Shown piece by piece: positions 1 to 4,160 of a stretch of 5,741 bases of DNA. The notes under the pieces were generated by a model. It saw nothing but the letters and a program-made list of their open reading frames with translations, did not search any database and had not been told where the DNA came from. Source of the DNA: Candidatus Bathyarchaeota archaeon (GTDB lineage Archaea > Thermoproteota > Bathyarchaeia > RBG-16-48-13 > GCA-020355125); the NCBI GenBank assembly GCA_026014905.1, contig JAOZHK010000109.1, positions 1-5,741 of the forward strand, written 5' to 3'. The stretch's first letter is position 1. Each line of letters opens with the position of its first letter. Both the position numbers and the translations under genes were made by a program.

Positions 1-203
1 GATAGTATGCCCCCCTGCGACTTTGCACCGTCTACCAAGTCGTCGATAGCCCGCATTGAACGGTAGCAGGTCTTGAAGGCCTCATATCGCTCATCATCCC
101 ATATGCGGGCTGCGATATCCAGGATAGGATTCTTGAGAACTCTCCTGAAATCAAGCTCATCGATGAAGTTTAAATTAACTGCAATCACAGAATCCACCCA
201 CAT
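1..203 (-). CDS. squalene/phytoene synthase-like protein, N-terminal 67 codons, runs off left edge
   Basis: Reading leftward from ATG at 203-201 there is an open frame of 67 codons with no stop before the window edge. Residues about 40-58 read YEAFKTCYRSM then RAIDDLVDG. An aromatic/basic helix followed by DDxxD is the first Asp-rich, Mg-binding motif of the trans head-to-head prenyl synthases (squalene and phytoene synthase family), which condense two prenyl diphosphates at the membrane. The preceding segment, NPILDIAARIWDDERY, fits the N-terminal helices. The second Asp-rich motif lies outside the window, so activity and product cannot be judged. The start is chosen because ATG overlaps the hydrolase stop by one base (TAATG) and an in-frame TGA lies a little upstream, which points to translational coupling in an operon. 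Alternative GTG starts lie at codons 3 and 6. The family call is by motif only. Confidence 0.72.
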   Translation of the reverse strand, partial: MWVDSVIAVNLNFIDELDFRRVLKNPILDIAARIWDDERYEAFKTCYRSMRAIDDLVDGAKSQGGIL

Positions 204-1237
204 TAATAGAATCGTTTCGCGCTCGCGATCCAGTCACTGATAATGTTCAGGGCCTCTGCTACCATACTCTGTTTACTAATCCCGTATTCTGAAGGATATC
301 CAGTTTCACAATATTGGAACAAATGATTTACGTTAGGAATTTCGATAATCGTATAATCAGTATTTTCACCTTCTCCAATGATATTGTTTATTGCTTCGAT
401 GTTTTCTTTAGCGGGAACTTGAACATCTTTTTCTCCGTAGATAGCTAGAACAGGGCACTTAGCTTTCCTTAGGTAAGATACAGAAGAGCTGTTAAGATAC
501 GCATGCATCCAAGGTATGGAGAAGATACTAACGAATATTTCAGGAGTCAACTGGCCAAATCCTAGCACAGCCTTCGTTTCCTCGTTGATGCGGGGAAACA
601 TCCGTTTTGCGATCTTTATGGACTCTTCCTTCTCCTCCTGTGTGAGTGACTCTTGTCTAACTAGATCAAAGAATCTGTCGAATATTTTCTTGTCATCGTC
701 AAAGTTTTGCTTGTCACCATTATCCTCGTTAACAAGCAATGTGAACACCGCTGAGGCATTCTTAGTGCCAGACGCTGCTAGACCAGCCAGTAATACGATG
801 AAGGATAGGTCTTCAGCTCTGCTCGCTGCCATCGAGGTGTATAATCCACCTTCACTGTGGCCAATGAGTCCGATTTTACTCGTGTTTACATCTTCGAGAC
901 TTTGGAGGTATTCAATTGCAGAGGAGACGTCCCCTGCGAAATCTTCGGTGGTTGCTGTATTGTAGTCTCCTGTTGATTCTCCTACTCCTCGCTTGTCGAA
1001 TCGGAGGGCGATGATTCCTTTTTTCGCCAGGTGATCTGCGATAATAGCGAATGGTTTGTGTTCAAGAAATGTTGAGTCTCTGTCGTTGGGACCTGAGCCA
1101 GATACCAGAACTACTGCTGCGTGTTTTTCCTTCGTAAGAGGAATAGTCAAGGTTCCTGCAAGAGTTATCCCTGATTCGGTATTGTTGAACGATACGTCTA
1201 CTTCTTCGTATACAGACGATTTATTGTGGAGCGTCAC
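203..1237 (-). CDS. alpha/beta hydrolase (serine esterase/peptidase-like), 344 aa
   Basis: A complete alpha/beta-hydrolase of the S9/S33-like (COG1073-type) group, presumably a cytosolic esterase or acyl hydrolase of unknown substrate. Visible motifs in order: the oxyanion-strand signature SGSGPNDRD (46-54), FDKRGVGES (80-88), the nucleophile elbow GHSEGG with Ser128, the acid strand YGEKD with Asp271, and NVNH with His305. The triad is therefore complete. A helical cap of about 90 residues (roughly 165-255) lies between nucleophile and acid. There is no signal peptide or membrane segment. The start is GTG at 1237; GGGAG (complement of 1244-1248) lies 6 bases upstream and is a good ribosome binding site. 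A TATA-like tract (complement of 1257-1266) is so close that a transcript from it would begin near the GTG and lose that site, so the active promoter is uncertain. The stop overlaps the start of the downstream prenyl-synthase-like gene. Confidence 0.9.
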   Translation of the reverse strand: MTLHNKSSVYEEVDVSFNNTESGITLAGTLTIPLTKEKHAAVVLVSGSGPNDRDSTFLEHKPFAIIADHLAKKGIIALRFDKRGVGESTGDYNTATTEDFAGDVSSAIEYLQSLEDVNTSKIGLIGHSEGGLYTSMAASRAEDLSFIVLLAGLAASGTKNASAVFTLLVNEDNGDKQNFDDDKKIFDRFFDLVRQESLTQEEKEESIKIAKRMFPRINEETKAVLGFGQLTPEIFVSIFSIPWMHAYLNSSSVSYLRKAKCPVLAIYGEKDVQVPAKENIEAINNIIGEGENTDYTIIEIPNVNHLFQYCETGYPSEYGISKQSMVAEALNIISDWIASAKRFY

Positions 1238-1254
1238 ACGTTTCTCCCTGCATC

Positions 1255-1266
1255 AATATATATAAA
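1255..1266 (-). promoter_or_regulatory. TATA-like tract upstream of the hydrolase gene
   Basis: On the minus strand this reads TTTATATATATT, an archaeal TATA-box match centred about 25 bases before the GTG start at 1237. By usual archaeal spacing the transcript would begin almost at the start codon. This conflicts with the good GGGAG ribosome binding site between the two. Confidence 0.4.
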
Positions 1267-1418
1267 CAACACGCACGCGCGCAGAAGCCCTCTGTCGATC
1301 CTACTGCCGAATGGTCCAAGCTCAATGACTCCAATCATGCCCAACAAGTCGGCTGGTTTCTCAGTTCTTAAGATCAACCCAACTCCGTGATCCGGAGAGA
1401 GGTGTGAAAATGCGAGAG

Positions 1419-1428
1419 TAATATACTA
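1419..1428 (+). promoter_or_regulatory. TATA-like box before the 1440 gene
   Basis: TAATATACTA is centred about 23 bases before ATG 1446 (codon 3 of the frame from TTG 1440). No Shine-Dalgarno is seen ahead of either start, which fits a leaderless mRNA beginning near 1446. This is inferred from spacing only. Confidence 0.35.
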
Positions 1429-1439
1429 CGTACGCATCA

Positions 1440-2027
1440 TTGCCTATGATTGGTTTACCCTTTTCAAGAAAATATCAGAAGGAGATGGGGTTTCCGAAAG
1501 AGGGTGAGGTAATAGAAGGGTTCAGAGTCGAATCAGTGTCCATAGGGCATGTTGCCGCCTACACTGAATGGCTGGCTCGATACGAGTATCCCACGAAGCT
1601 CGTCGTCGAAGGAGATGGTAGTGTCGACGATGTGAAGAGGGCGTTTTGGAGGTTCTTCGATGTCGAGAAGACCATCCTGTCGAGTTATGGGAATCCTTAC
1701 CTGTGTGAGCCTGATAAGATGTACGTTCAGGGTCTGGGAGGGGGCAGGTTCAGGATAGAGGCCAGGGGTAGCTGTGTCAGAGTTCTCAAGAGTGAACCCA
1801 GAAAGGAGAGAGACTTTGACCTCGAGGAAGTGGCATTAAGGGTATACGAAGTCATATTCGATAACCAGGGTTCCGTCGAAGTGGATGGCCTGGTCTATCT
1901 CATGGAGAGGACGCCGAGGGCTAATCTCAGGTTATTGAAGATAGGCGGGTACACCTTTCTGGAGCAGAATCCTGAGAAGGGTTCACGCTGGGGTAAGCTC
2001 GCCAGGGAGGGTCACCAGATCCTTTGA
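1440..2027 (+). CDS. conserved-looking archaeal protein of unknown function, 195 aa, probably truncated by TGA
   Basis: I do not recognise a named family. The protein is soluble, with mixed alpha/beta character and no signal peptide or membrane helix. It has a Gly-rich turn GLGGGRFRIEARG (about 98-110) and a C-terminal segment FLEQNPEKGSRWGKLAREGH (173-192), a composition I associate with short archaeal hypothetical proteins. TTG 1440 is the first start after an in-frame stop; ATG 1446 is equally good and fits the TATA-like box. The C-terminus is odd. The frame stops at TGA 2025-2027 just after GHQIL and then stays open for 22 codons with protein-like sequence (VLKGPRYMAQ, then VRDGVFHDF) before a second TGA at 2094-2096. 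A Trp codon TGG changed to TGA would explain this. The gene stands alone, diverging from the hydrolase. Confidence 0.65.
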   Translation: MPMIGLPFSRKYQKEMGFPKEGEVIEGFRVESVSIGHVAAYTEWLARYEYPTKLVVEGDGSVDDVKRAFWRFFDVEKTILSSYGNPYLCEPDKMYVQGLGGGRFRIEARGSCVRVLKSEPRKERDFDLEEVALRVYEVIFDNQGSVEVDGLVYLMERTPRANLRLLKIGGYTFLEQNPEKGSRWGKLAREGHQIL

Positions 2028-2096
2028 GTGCTGAAGGGACCGAGATACATGGCCCAAGTCAGGGACGGAGTGTTCCACGATTTCAGAAAGAGCTGA
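2025..2096 (+). other. in-frame TGA and protein-like continuation of the 1440 gene
   Basis: The same reading frame continues from TGA (codon 196) through 22 sense codons to a TGA at 2094-2096. The continuation has alternating hydrophobic/polar strands (RYMAQV, GVFHDF) and a basic end (RKS), as expected for a terminal beta-hairpin. It gives a 218-residue product if TGA is read through. Possible causes are a nonsense mutation, a sequencing error, or recoding. TGA also ends the Dabb-like and M20 genes in this window, so wholesale reassignment of TGA is unlikely. Confidence 0.5.
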
Positions 2097-2251
2097 GTTT
2101 AGCGAGGAAATAATGGTACCATTCCATGTCTAGGAGAGGTTCATCGACTCATCCACGCTCTTCTTCACCTGTTTTTGGGCATCAGATCTTCACACCGCTA
2201 CGGGCTCAGGGTATGAATGAAGTTGAGATTGGGTTTCAGCCAAACTAACAA

Positions 2252-2373
2252 AACACGCCCTGAAATTCGTGTTAAGTTACAGTTTTTTCAAGATCAGCAT
2301 TTGAGCTCATCGAATGCAAAAACGCTATGAATTGACACGAACATTGTATATTAACACGTTCATTACAACACGT
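2252..2373. repeat. cluster of five ACACG-centred motifs
   Basis: ACACG occurs at 2253-2257, 2335-2339, 2354-2358 and 2368-2372, and as CGTGT at 2268-2272. Most copies share a longer consensus close to TTAACACGWWCATT: TTGACACGAACATT (2332-2345), TTAACACGTTCATT (2351-2364), and the reversed copy CTTAACACGAATT (complement of 2264-2276). A TATA-like sequence (TTGTATATTAA) lies between the third and fourth sites in map order. This layout is seen in transcription-factor operators and in iterons. Which of these it is, if either, is not shown by the sequence. Confidence 0.45.
2266..2341 (+). other. long-range inverted repeat with nested stems
   Basis: TTCGTGTTAA (2266-2275) pairs with TTGACACGAA (2332-2341) over 10 pairs including one G-U. 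Inside, GTTTTT (2282-2287) pairs with AAAAAC (2318-2323), and next to it GCATT (2297-2301) pairs with AATGC (2313-2317). Three nested stems in 76 bases suggest either a folded RNA or a regulatory DNA structure. The outer stem uses two of the ACACG motifs, so part of the symmetry may reflect protein sites rather than RNA. Confidence 0.35.
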
Positions 2374-2385
2374 ACTCCTCTACTG

Positions 2386-2420
2386 CCCCGTCACACATCT
2401 ATTCTGAACGGGGTTTCTTA
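2386..2420 (+). terminator. hairpin with T-rich tail
   Basis: CCCCGT (2386-2391) is the exact reverse complement of ACGGGG (2408-2413), with a 16-base loop, and is followed directly by TTTCTTA. The loop is long for an intrinsic terminator, so this is only a candidate. It would insulate the promoter at 2441 from upstream transcription. Confidence 0.35.
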
Positions 2421-2440
2421 ATGCATAAAACATAATGAAG

Positions 2441-2449
2441 ATATATATT
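2441..2449 (+). promoter_or_regulatory. TATA box of the structured RNA candidate
   Basis: ATATATATT is a strong archaeal TATA box, preceded by a purine stretch (GAAG) where the factor B element would lie. Normal spacing of about 22-26 bases puts the transcription start at about 2465-2471, at the 5' edge of the outer stem of the RNA. No protein start with a ribosome binding site follows. Confidence 0.6.
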
Positions 2450-2464
2450 GTGAGGATTGTATGG

Positions 2465-2617
2465 GTTGCCCAGGCGGGAGCGTCCGAAGGGTCGAAGAGG
2501 CGAAAGACCTGAAAGACGCAGAATCTGGGAGATGGGCCTCAAAGGAGTCTTCAAGGCTTTGGCTTTGAAGAAAAACCGGCATCTCCGAGATGAGACCGCT
2601 TGGGCACTTTCATTTTA
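2465..2617 (+). ncRNA. candidate structured noncoding RNA, three-way junction, unrecognised
   Basis: The segment folds into an almost fully paired shape. Closing stem P1: 2467-2477 (TGCCCAGGCGG) with 2596-2606 (CCGCTTGGGCA), 11 pairs with one G-U. Arm P2: GCGTC (2480-2484) with GACGC (2515-2519), then a symmetric purine-rich loop, then GGTC (2490-2493) with GACC (2506-2509) and a 12-base loop. Arm P3: ATCT (2523-2526) with AGAT (2588-2591), one G-G mismatch, GGAGATG (2528-2534) with CATCTCC (2580-2586), and a terminal 10-pair hairpin 2548-2557/2562-2571 with a TTTG loop. The TATA box at 2441 places the start at the base of P1, and CTTTCATTTTA follows P1 as a T-rich end. A 65-codon frame across it is extremely Arg-rich and is judged spurious. 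It does not match tRNA, 5S, SRP, RNase P or riboswitch signatures I know. Confidence 0.65.
2607..2617 (+). terminator. T-rich end of the structured RNA
   Basis: CTTTCATTTTA begins directly after the 3' strand of the closing stem. T-rich tracts end many archaeal transcripts, so this gives a natural 3' end for an RNA of about 145-150 bases. Confidence 0.4.
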
Positions 2618-2675
2618 TGGCAATACCAGATCCCCGATGCGATGTACATACTAAGAGGAAACCTAAGTACACAAA

Positions 2676-2687
2676 ACGTTTATAATC
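2676..2687 (+). promoter_or_regulatory. isolated TATA-like box
   Basis: GTTTATAATCT resembles an archaeal TATA box. It would start a transcript near 2705-2710, just before the AT-rich inverted repeat, and no protein start follows. Weak on its own. Confidence 0.25.
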
Positions 2688-2718
2688 TGGATGAGGCACG
2701 GGTGCTGGTCACTTAAAC

Positions 2719-2772
2719 CCTCAATTAATAAAAAGATACTCGATAATTATCATATAATTATATGGATTGAGG
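2719..2772. repeat. AT-rich nested palindromes inside a closing stem
   Basis: CCTCAAT (2719-2725) is the reverse complement of ATTGAGG (2766-2772). Between them lie two touching perfect palindromes: GATAATTATC (2742-2751) and CATATAATTATATG (2751-2764, 14 bases). The interior is nearly all A/T. It could be a protein-binding site, an easily melted region or a weak hairpin; nothing decides between these. Confidence 0.45.
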
Positions 2773-2822
2773 ATGGGGGGTGAATGACCTAGAATCCTCT
2801 GACTATAATATCTAACTAAATC

Positions 2823-2830
2823 GTTATATA
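2823..2830 (+). promoter_or_regulatory. TATA box of two-hairpin element, copy 1
   Basis: GTTATATA begins 31 bases before the conserved AAGGTTCTGCT of copy 1. Copy 2 has GTTATAGA at 30 bases. The matched spacing in two otherwise different upstream regions suggests that transcription starts at the 5' edge of the element. Confidence 0.5.
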
Positions 2831-2853
2831 CGGTATCAAACCGATGCTAGTCT

Positions 2854-2908
2854 AAGGTTCTGCTGAATGTAGTAGGATCCCAGCTCCGAGATGGGGAGCT
2901 ATACAAGT
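2854..2908 (+). ncRNA. two-hairpin element, copy 1 (small RNA or 5' leader)
   Basis: It shares AAGGTTCTGCT (2854-2864), CCCAGCTCCGAG (2879-2890), TGGGGA and CTA..AAGT with copy 2 at 5178-5229. Hairpin A pairs GGTTCTGCT (2856-2864) with AGTAGGATCC (2871-2880) over nine pairs with one bulged T2878. Hairpin B pairs AGCTCC (2882-2887) with GGAGCT (2895-2900). Compared with copy 2, stem positions change between U-A and U-G without breaking pairing, which favours an RNA-level role. Here the element lies at the 5' end of the Dabb-like gene, whose first possible ATG (2891) sits inside hairpin B. It may be that gene's leader or an independent small RNA. Confidence 0.6.
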
Positions 2909-2926
2909 ACCAAGGAAAGAGGAGAG

Positions 2927-3235
2927 GTGAAAAGAACGACCGCACTCGTGATCCGAGAATGGGATGTCCCCAAGGAGGAAGACAGGCTAAAAAAGTACTA
3001 TACCCCCATTGAACCCCATTATCGAGATTTCATCAAGAAATACAAGTTAAGATGGAGCCAGTGGACTCAGGGCGTGGGTCATCAGACACATATAGAAGAG
3101 TTTGAAAGTCTTGAAGACTTCGCTGAGACATGGAACGATGACGAATACAAAAAACGATGGACTTTGATGATGCGAAGAGCGGATAATGGGACTTGCCGTA
3201 TCTTGAGGGCATCAATGAGCATCCCACCCGAATGA
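2927..3235 (+). CDS. dimeric alpha/beta-barrel (Dabb/NIPSNAP-like) small protein
   Basis: A protein of about 100 residues with the beta-alpha-beta-beta-alpha-beta layout of the dimeric alpha/beta-barrel (ferredoxin-like) superfamily, which includes NIPSNAP, ABM-monooxygenase and EthD-type proteins. From GTG 2927 the strand TTALVIREWDV comes first, then helix PIEPHYRDFIKKY, strands WSQWTQGVG and HQTHIEEF, helix SLEDFAETWNDDEYKKRW and last strand TCRILRAS. These proteins dimerise; some bind haem or small aromatics, but no specific cofactor residues can be named here. ATG 2891 would add 12 residues (MGSYTSTKERGE) encoded by the conserved hairpin element, so I prefer GTG 2927; its ribosome binding site (AGAGG, 4 bases away) is only fair. 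A T-rich tract follows the TGA stop. Confidence 0.7.
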   Translation: MKRTTALVIREWDVPKEEDRLKKYYTPIEPHYRDFIKKYKLRWSQWTQGVGHQTHIEEFESLEDFAETWNDDEYKKRWTLMMRRADNGTCRILRASMSIPPE

Positions 3236-3257
3236 TTCTCGAATGGATAGTTACCCC

Positions 3258-3268
3258 TCTTTTTTCTT
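3258..3268 (+). terminator. T-tract after the Dabb-like gene
   Basis: TCTTTTTTCTT lies 23 bases after the stop of the Dabb-like gene, in the convergent gap before the minus-strand membrane-protein gene. It is a plausible archaeal T-tract terminator. No hairpin is needed for this type. Confidence 0.45.
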
Positions 3269-3352
3269 CAAACCACTCAGACGCTGATCCTAGAAGCATA
3301 AAGAAAGGGGAGGGCTGGCTTTCTAGGCCTACGCACTCGCGAAATGGAATAT

Positions 3353-3872
3353 TTATGGATTAGATGTTCTCTCCAATGACTTGCGATACTGTTGATAATA
3401 ATCCATTACAGGAGGGTCGCCTTGAAGTATCCGTTCCTTATCCATCTCCTCAGCGAGATACTCCACAGTTCTCAGATAGGTCGGAGTAACATTTTCTCTA
3501 GTCCACATAGTGATGGGTTTGAATTTCTCCCACAGAACATTGATTGGTGGGAAAGAACTCATAAACCAGCGCCCTATCTGCGAGTCCCTTCTTGAGAAGA
3601 ATCCCGACGCCCTCATAATAATTGGTTAGTATAGCGAAGTTAGTCCTTGAGGGATATTTCTCCAAGTATTCTTCAACCGTGTCCCATTCCCTTGAGAACA
3701 CCTCCCAGAAACTCTCCGCGAAATCTGCATCGCTCATTTTCTGGTATACCTGCATGATGATTTGCGCTTTTCGGGTCTTGTTCTGGTTCCTTATCTGGAG
3801 GGCGTAGTAGGTCAATGCTATCATCATGCCAATACCTGTCAACACAATCGAGATGGTCTGATAATCCACCAT
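3353..3872 (-). pseudogene. single-pass membrane protein of unknown function, split by a +1 frameshift
   Basis: Two overlapping minus-strand frames form one protein. The first starts at ATG 3872 (GGTGAT lies just upstream as a ribosome binding site; TTG 3875 is the frame's first possible start). It has one N-terminal membrane helix, about residues 6-27 (TISIVLTGIGMMIALTYYAL), then a basic stop-transfer (QIRNQNKTRKAQ) and a soluble helical domain. The frame reads EFFPTNQC and soon stops at 3498. One base over, the other frame continues as FPPINVLWEKFKP and ends at 3353 with helices such as VEYLAEEMDKE. Joining at TTTCCCACC gives EFFPPINVLWEKF, a smooth protein of about 172 residues. It resembles small archaeal proteins with one membrane anchor and a cytosolic helical domain; no function is known to me. 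An extra C (or T) in the run, a true mutation, or ribosomal slippage at CCC-A could explain it. Confidence 0.65.
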
Positions 3873-4035
3873 CAAATCACCGTCAAGGATTATGTCGAAG
3901 TGAAGAAAAGAGTATGGGGGAGATTAGGTCTTGAGTTCAGGGTGCTACGCGCGCAAAGAGGAGGAACTGAAGGACGAATGATAAATCCGCGCCCCCAAAA
4001 ATTTTTACAAAGGAGCTGAGTTTATAATTTTTTCT

Positions 4036-4047
4036 GGGATATATCCC
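4036..4047. promoter_or_regulatory. 12-base perfect palindrome, possible operator
   Basis: GGGATATATCCC is exactly self-complementary and sits 4 bases before the first AATATATGG motif upstream of the M20 gene. Palindromes of this length next to a TATA box often bind dimeric repressors. The regulator is unknown. Confidence 0.35.
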
Positions 4048-4051
4048 GATA

Positions 4052-4065
4052 AATATATGGTTTGA
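4052..4065 (+). repeat. 14-base direct repeat with TATA-like core, copy 1
   Basis: AATATATGGTTTGA is identical to 4131-4144, 79 bases downstream. If it acts as a TATA box it would start transcription near 4081. Confidence 0.4.
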
Positions 4066-4130
4066 TATGAAAATACGTGCAAAAAGAAAATCTTCTAAAC
4101 AATAAATATTTCATCGAAAATTATCGAACT

Positions 4131-4144
4131 AATATATGGTTTGA
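4131..4144 (+). promoter_or_regulatory. 14-base direct repeat with TATA-like core, copy 2
   Basis: Identical to 4052-4065. The centre of AATATATGG is about 26 bases before ATG 4161, the spacing for a start of transcription at or next to that codon. A Shine-Dalgarno also lies between the two, so the copy 1 box would be needed for an mRNA that carries it. Confidence 0.4.
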
Positions 4145-4149
4145 AGATT

Positions 4150-4154
4150 GGAGG
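4150..4154 (+). promoter_or_regulatory. Shine-Dalgarno deciding the M20 start
   Basis: GGAGG lies 6 bases before ATG 4161. This is the best ribosome binding site in the window. It favours ATG 4161 over the in-frame GTG at 4077. Confidence 0.6.
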
Positions 4155-4160
4155 AAAAAT

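Larger units (their letters stand above)
2097..2440. other. gene-free stretch with short palindromes and ACACG motifs
   Basis: No open frame here looks protein-coding. It contains the perfect 12-base palindrome AATGGTACCATT (2112-2123), a T-tract at 2173-2178, a cluster of ACACG motifs with a long-range stem (2252-2373), and a hairpin followed by a T-rich tract (2386-2420). It ends at the promoter of the structured RNA candidate. Confidence 0.6.
3873..4160. other. divergent intergenic region with palindrome, AT-rich runs and repeated TATA-like motif
   Basis: It lies between the minus-strand membrane-protein gene and the M20 gene. It holds AAAAATTTTT (3998-4007), a TATA-like GTTTATAATTTTTT (4020-4033), the palindrome at 4036-4047 and the 14-base direct repeat pair at 4052 and 4131. 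An open stretch from about 3900 to 4019 on the plus strand is not recognisable as protein. GTG 4077 opens the M20 frame early, but that part is AT-rich and not typical of the family. Confidence 0.5.

Noticed and set aside
516..965. Plus-strand frame inside the hydrolase gene
   Set aside because: Antisense shadow of a gene with an intact catalytic triad; no recognisable protein features.
2090..2101. 12-base repeat GAGCTGAGTTTA at 2090-2101 and 4013-4024
   Set aside because: About one match of this length is expected by chance in a window this size, and no shared structure surrounds it.
2150..2210. Minus-strand stretch reading SDAQKQVKKSVDESMNLS
   Set aside because: Only about 20 codons after an upstream stop, with no start or ribosome binding site; too short to support a gene or remnant.
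2475..2520. Resemblance to a glycine riboswitch core (CCGAAGG and AGGCGAAAGAC)
   Set aside because: The order and the stems of the known aptamer are not reproduced: the CUCUC strand before AGGCAAAAGGAC is missing and no glycine gene follows.
2465..2610. 5S rRNA-like three-way junction
   Set aside because: The size and the 11-pair closing stem are similar, but the conserved 5S loop sequences (such as CCGAAC in loop C and the loop E motif) are absent and the arms differ.
2457..2654. 65-codon plus-strand frame (TTG start)
   Set aside because: Extremely Arg-rich, no domain character, no ribosome binding site, and its sequence is almost entirely explained by paired RNA stems. Judged a by-product of a structured RNA.
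2854..2900. PreQ1-type riboswitch (GGTTCT start)
   Set aside because: Only the first bases resemble it. The A-rich tail and CCCTCTA strand of that aptamer are missing and the second hairpin is unrelated.
3762..4019. Plus-strand frame crossing the start of the minus-strand membrane-protein gene
   Set aside because: Its first third is antisense to a coding region, and the remainder has no recognisable domain and no good ribosome binding site.
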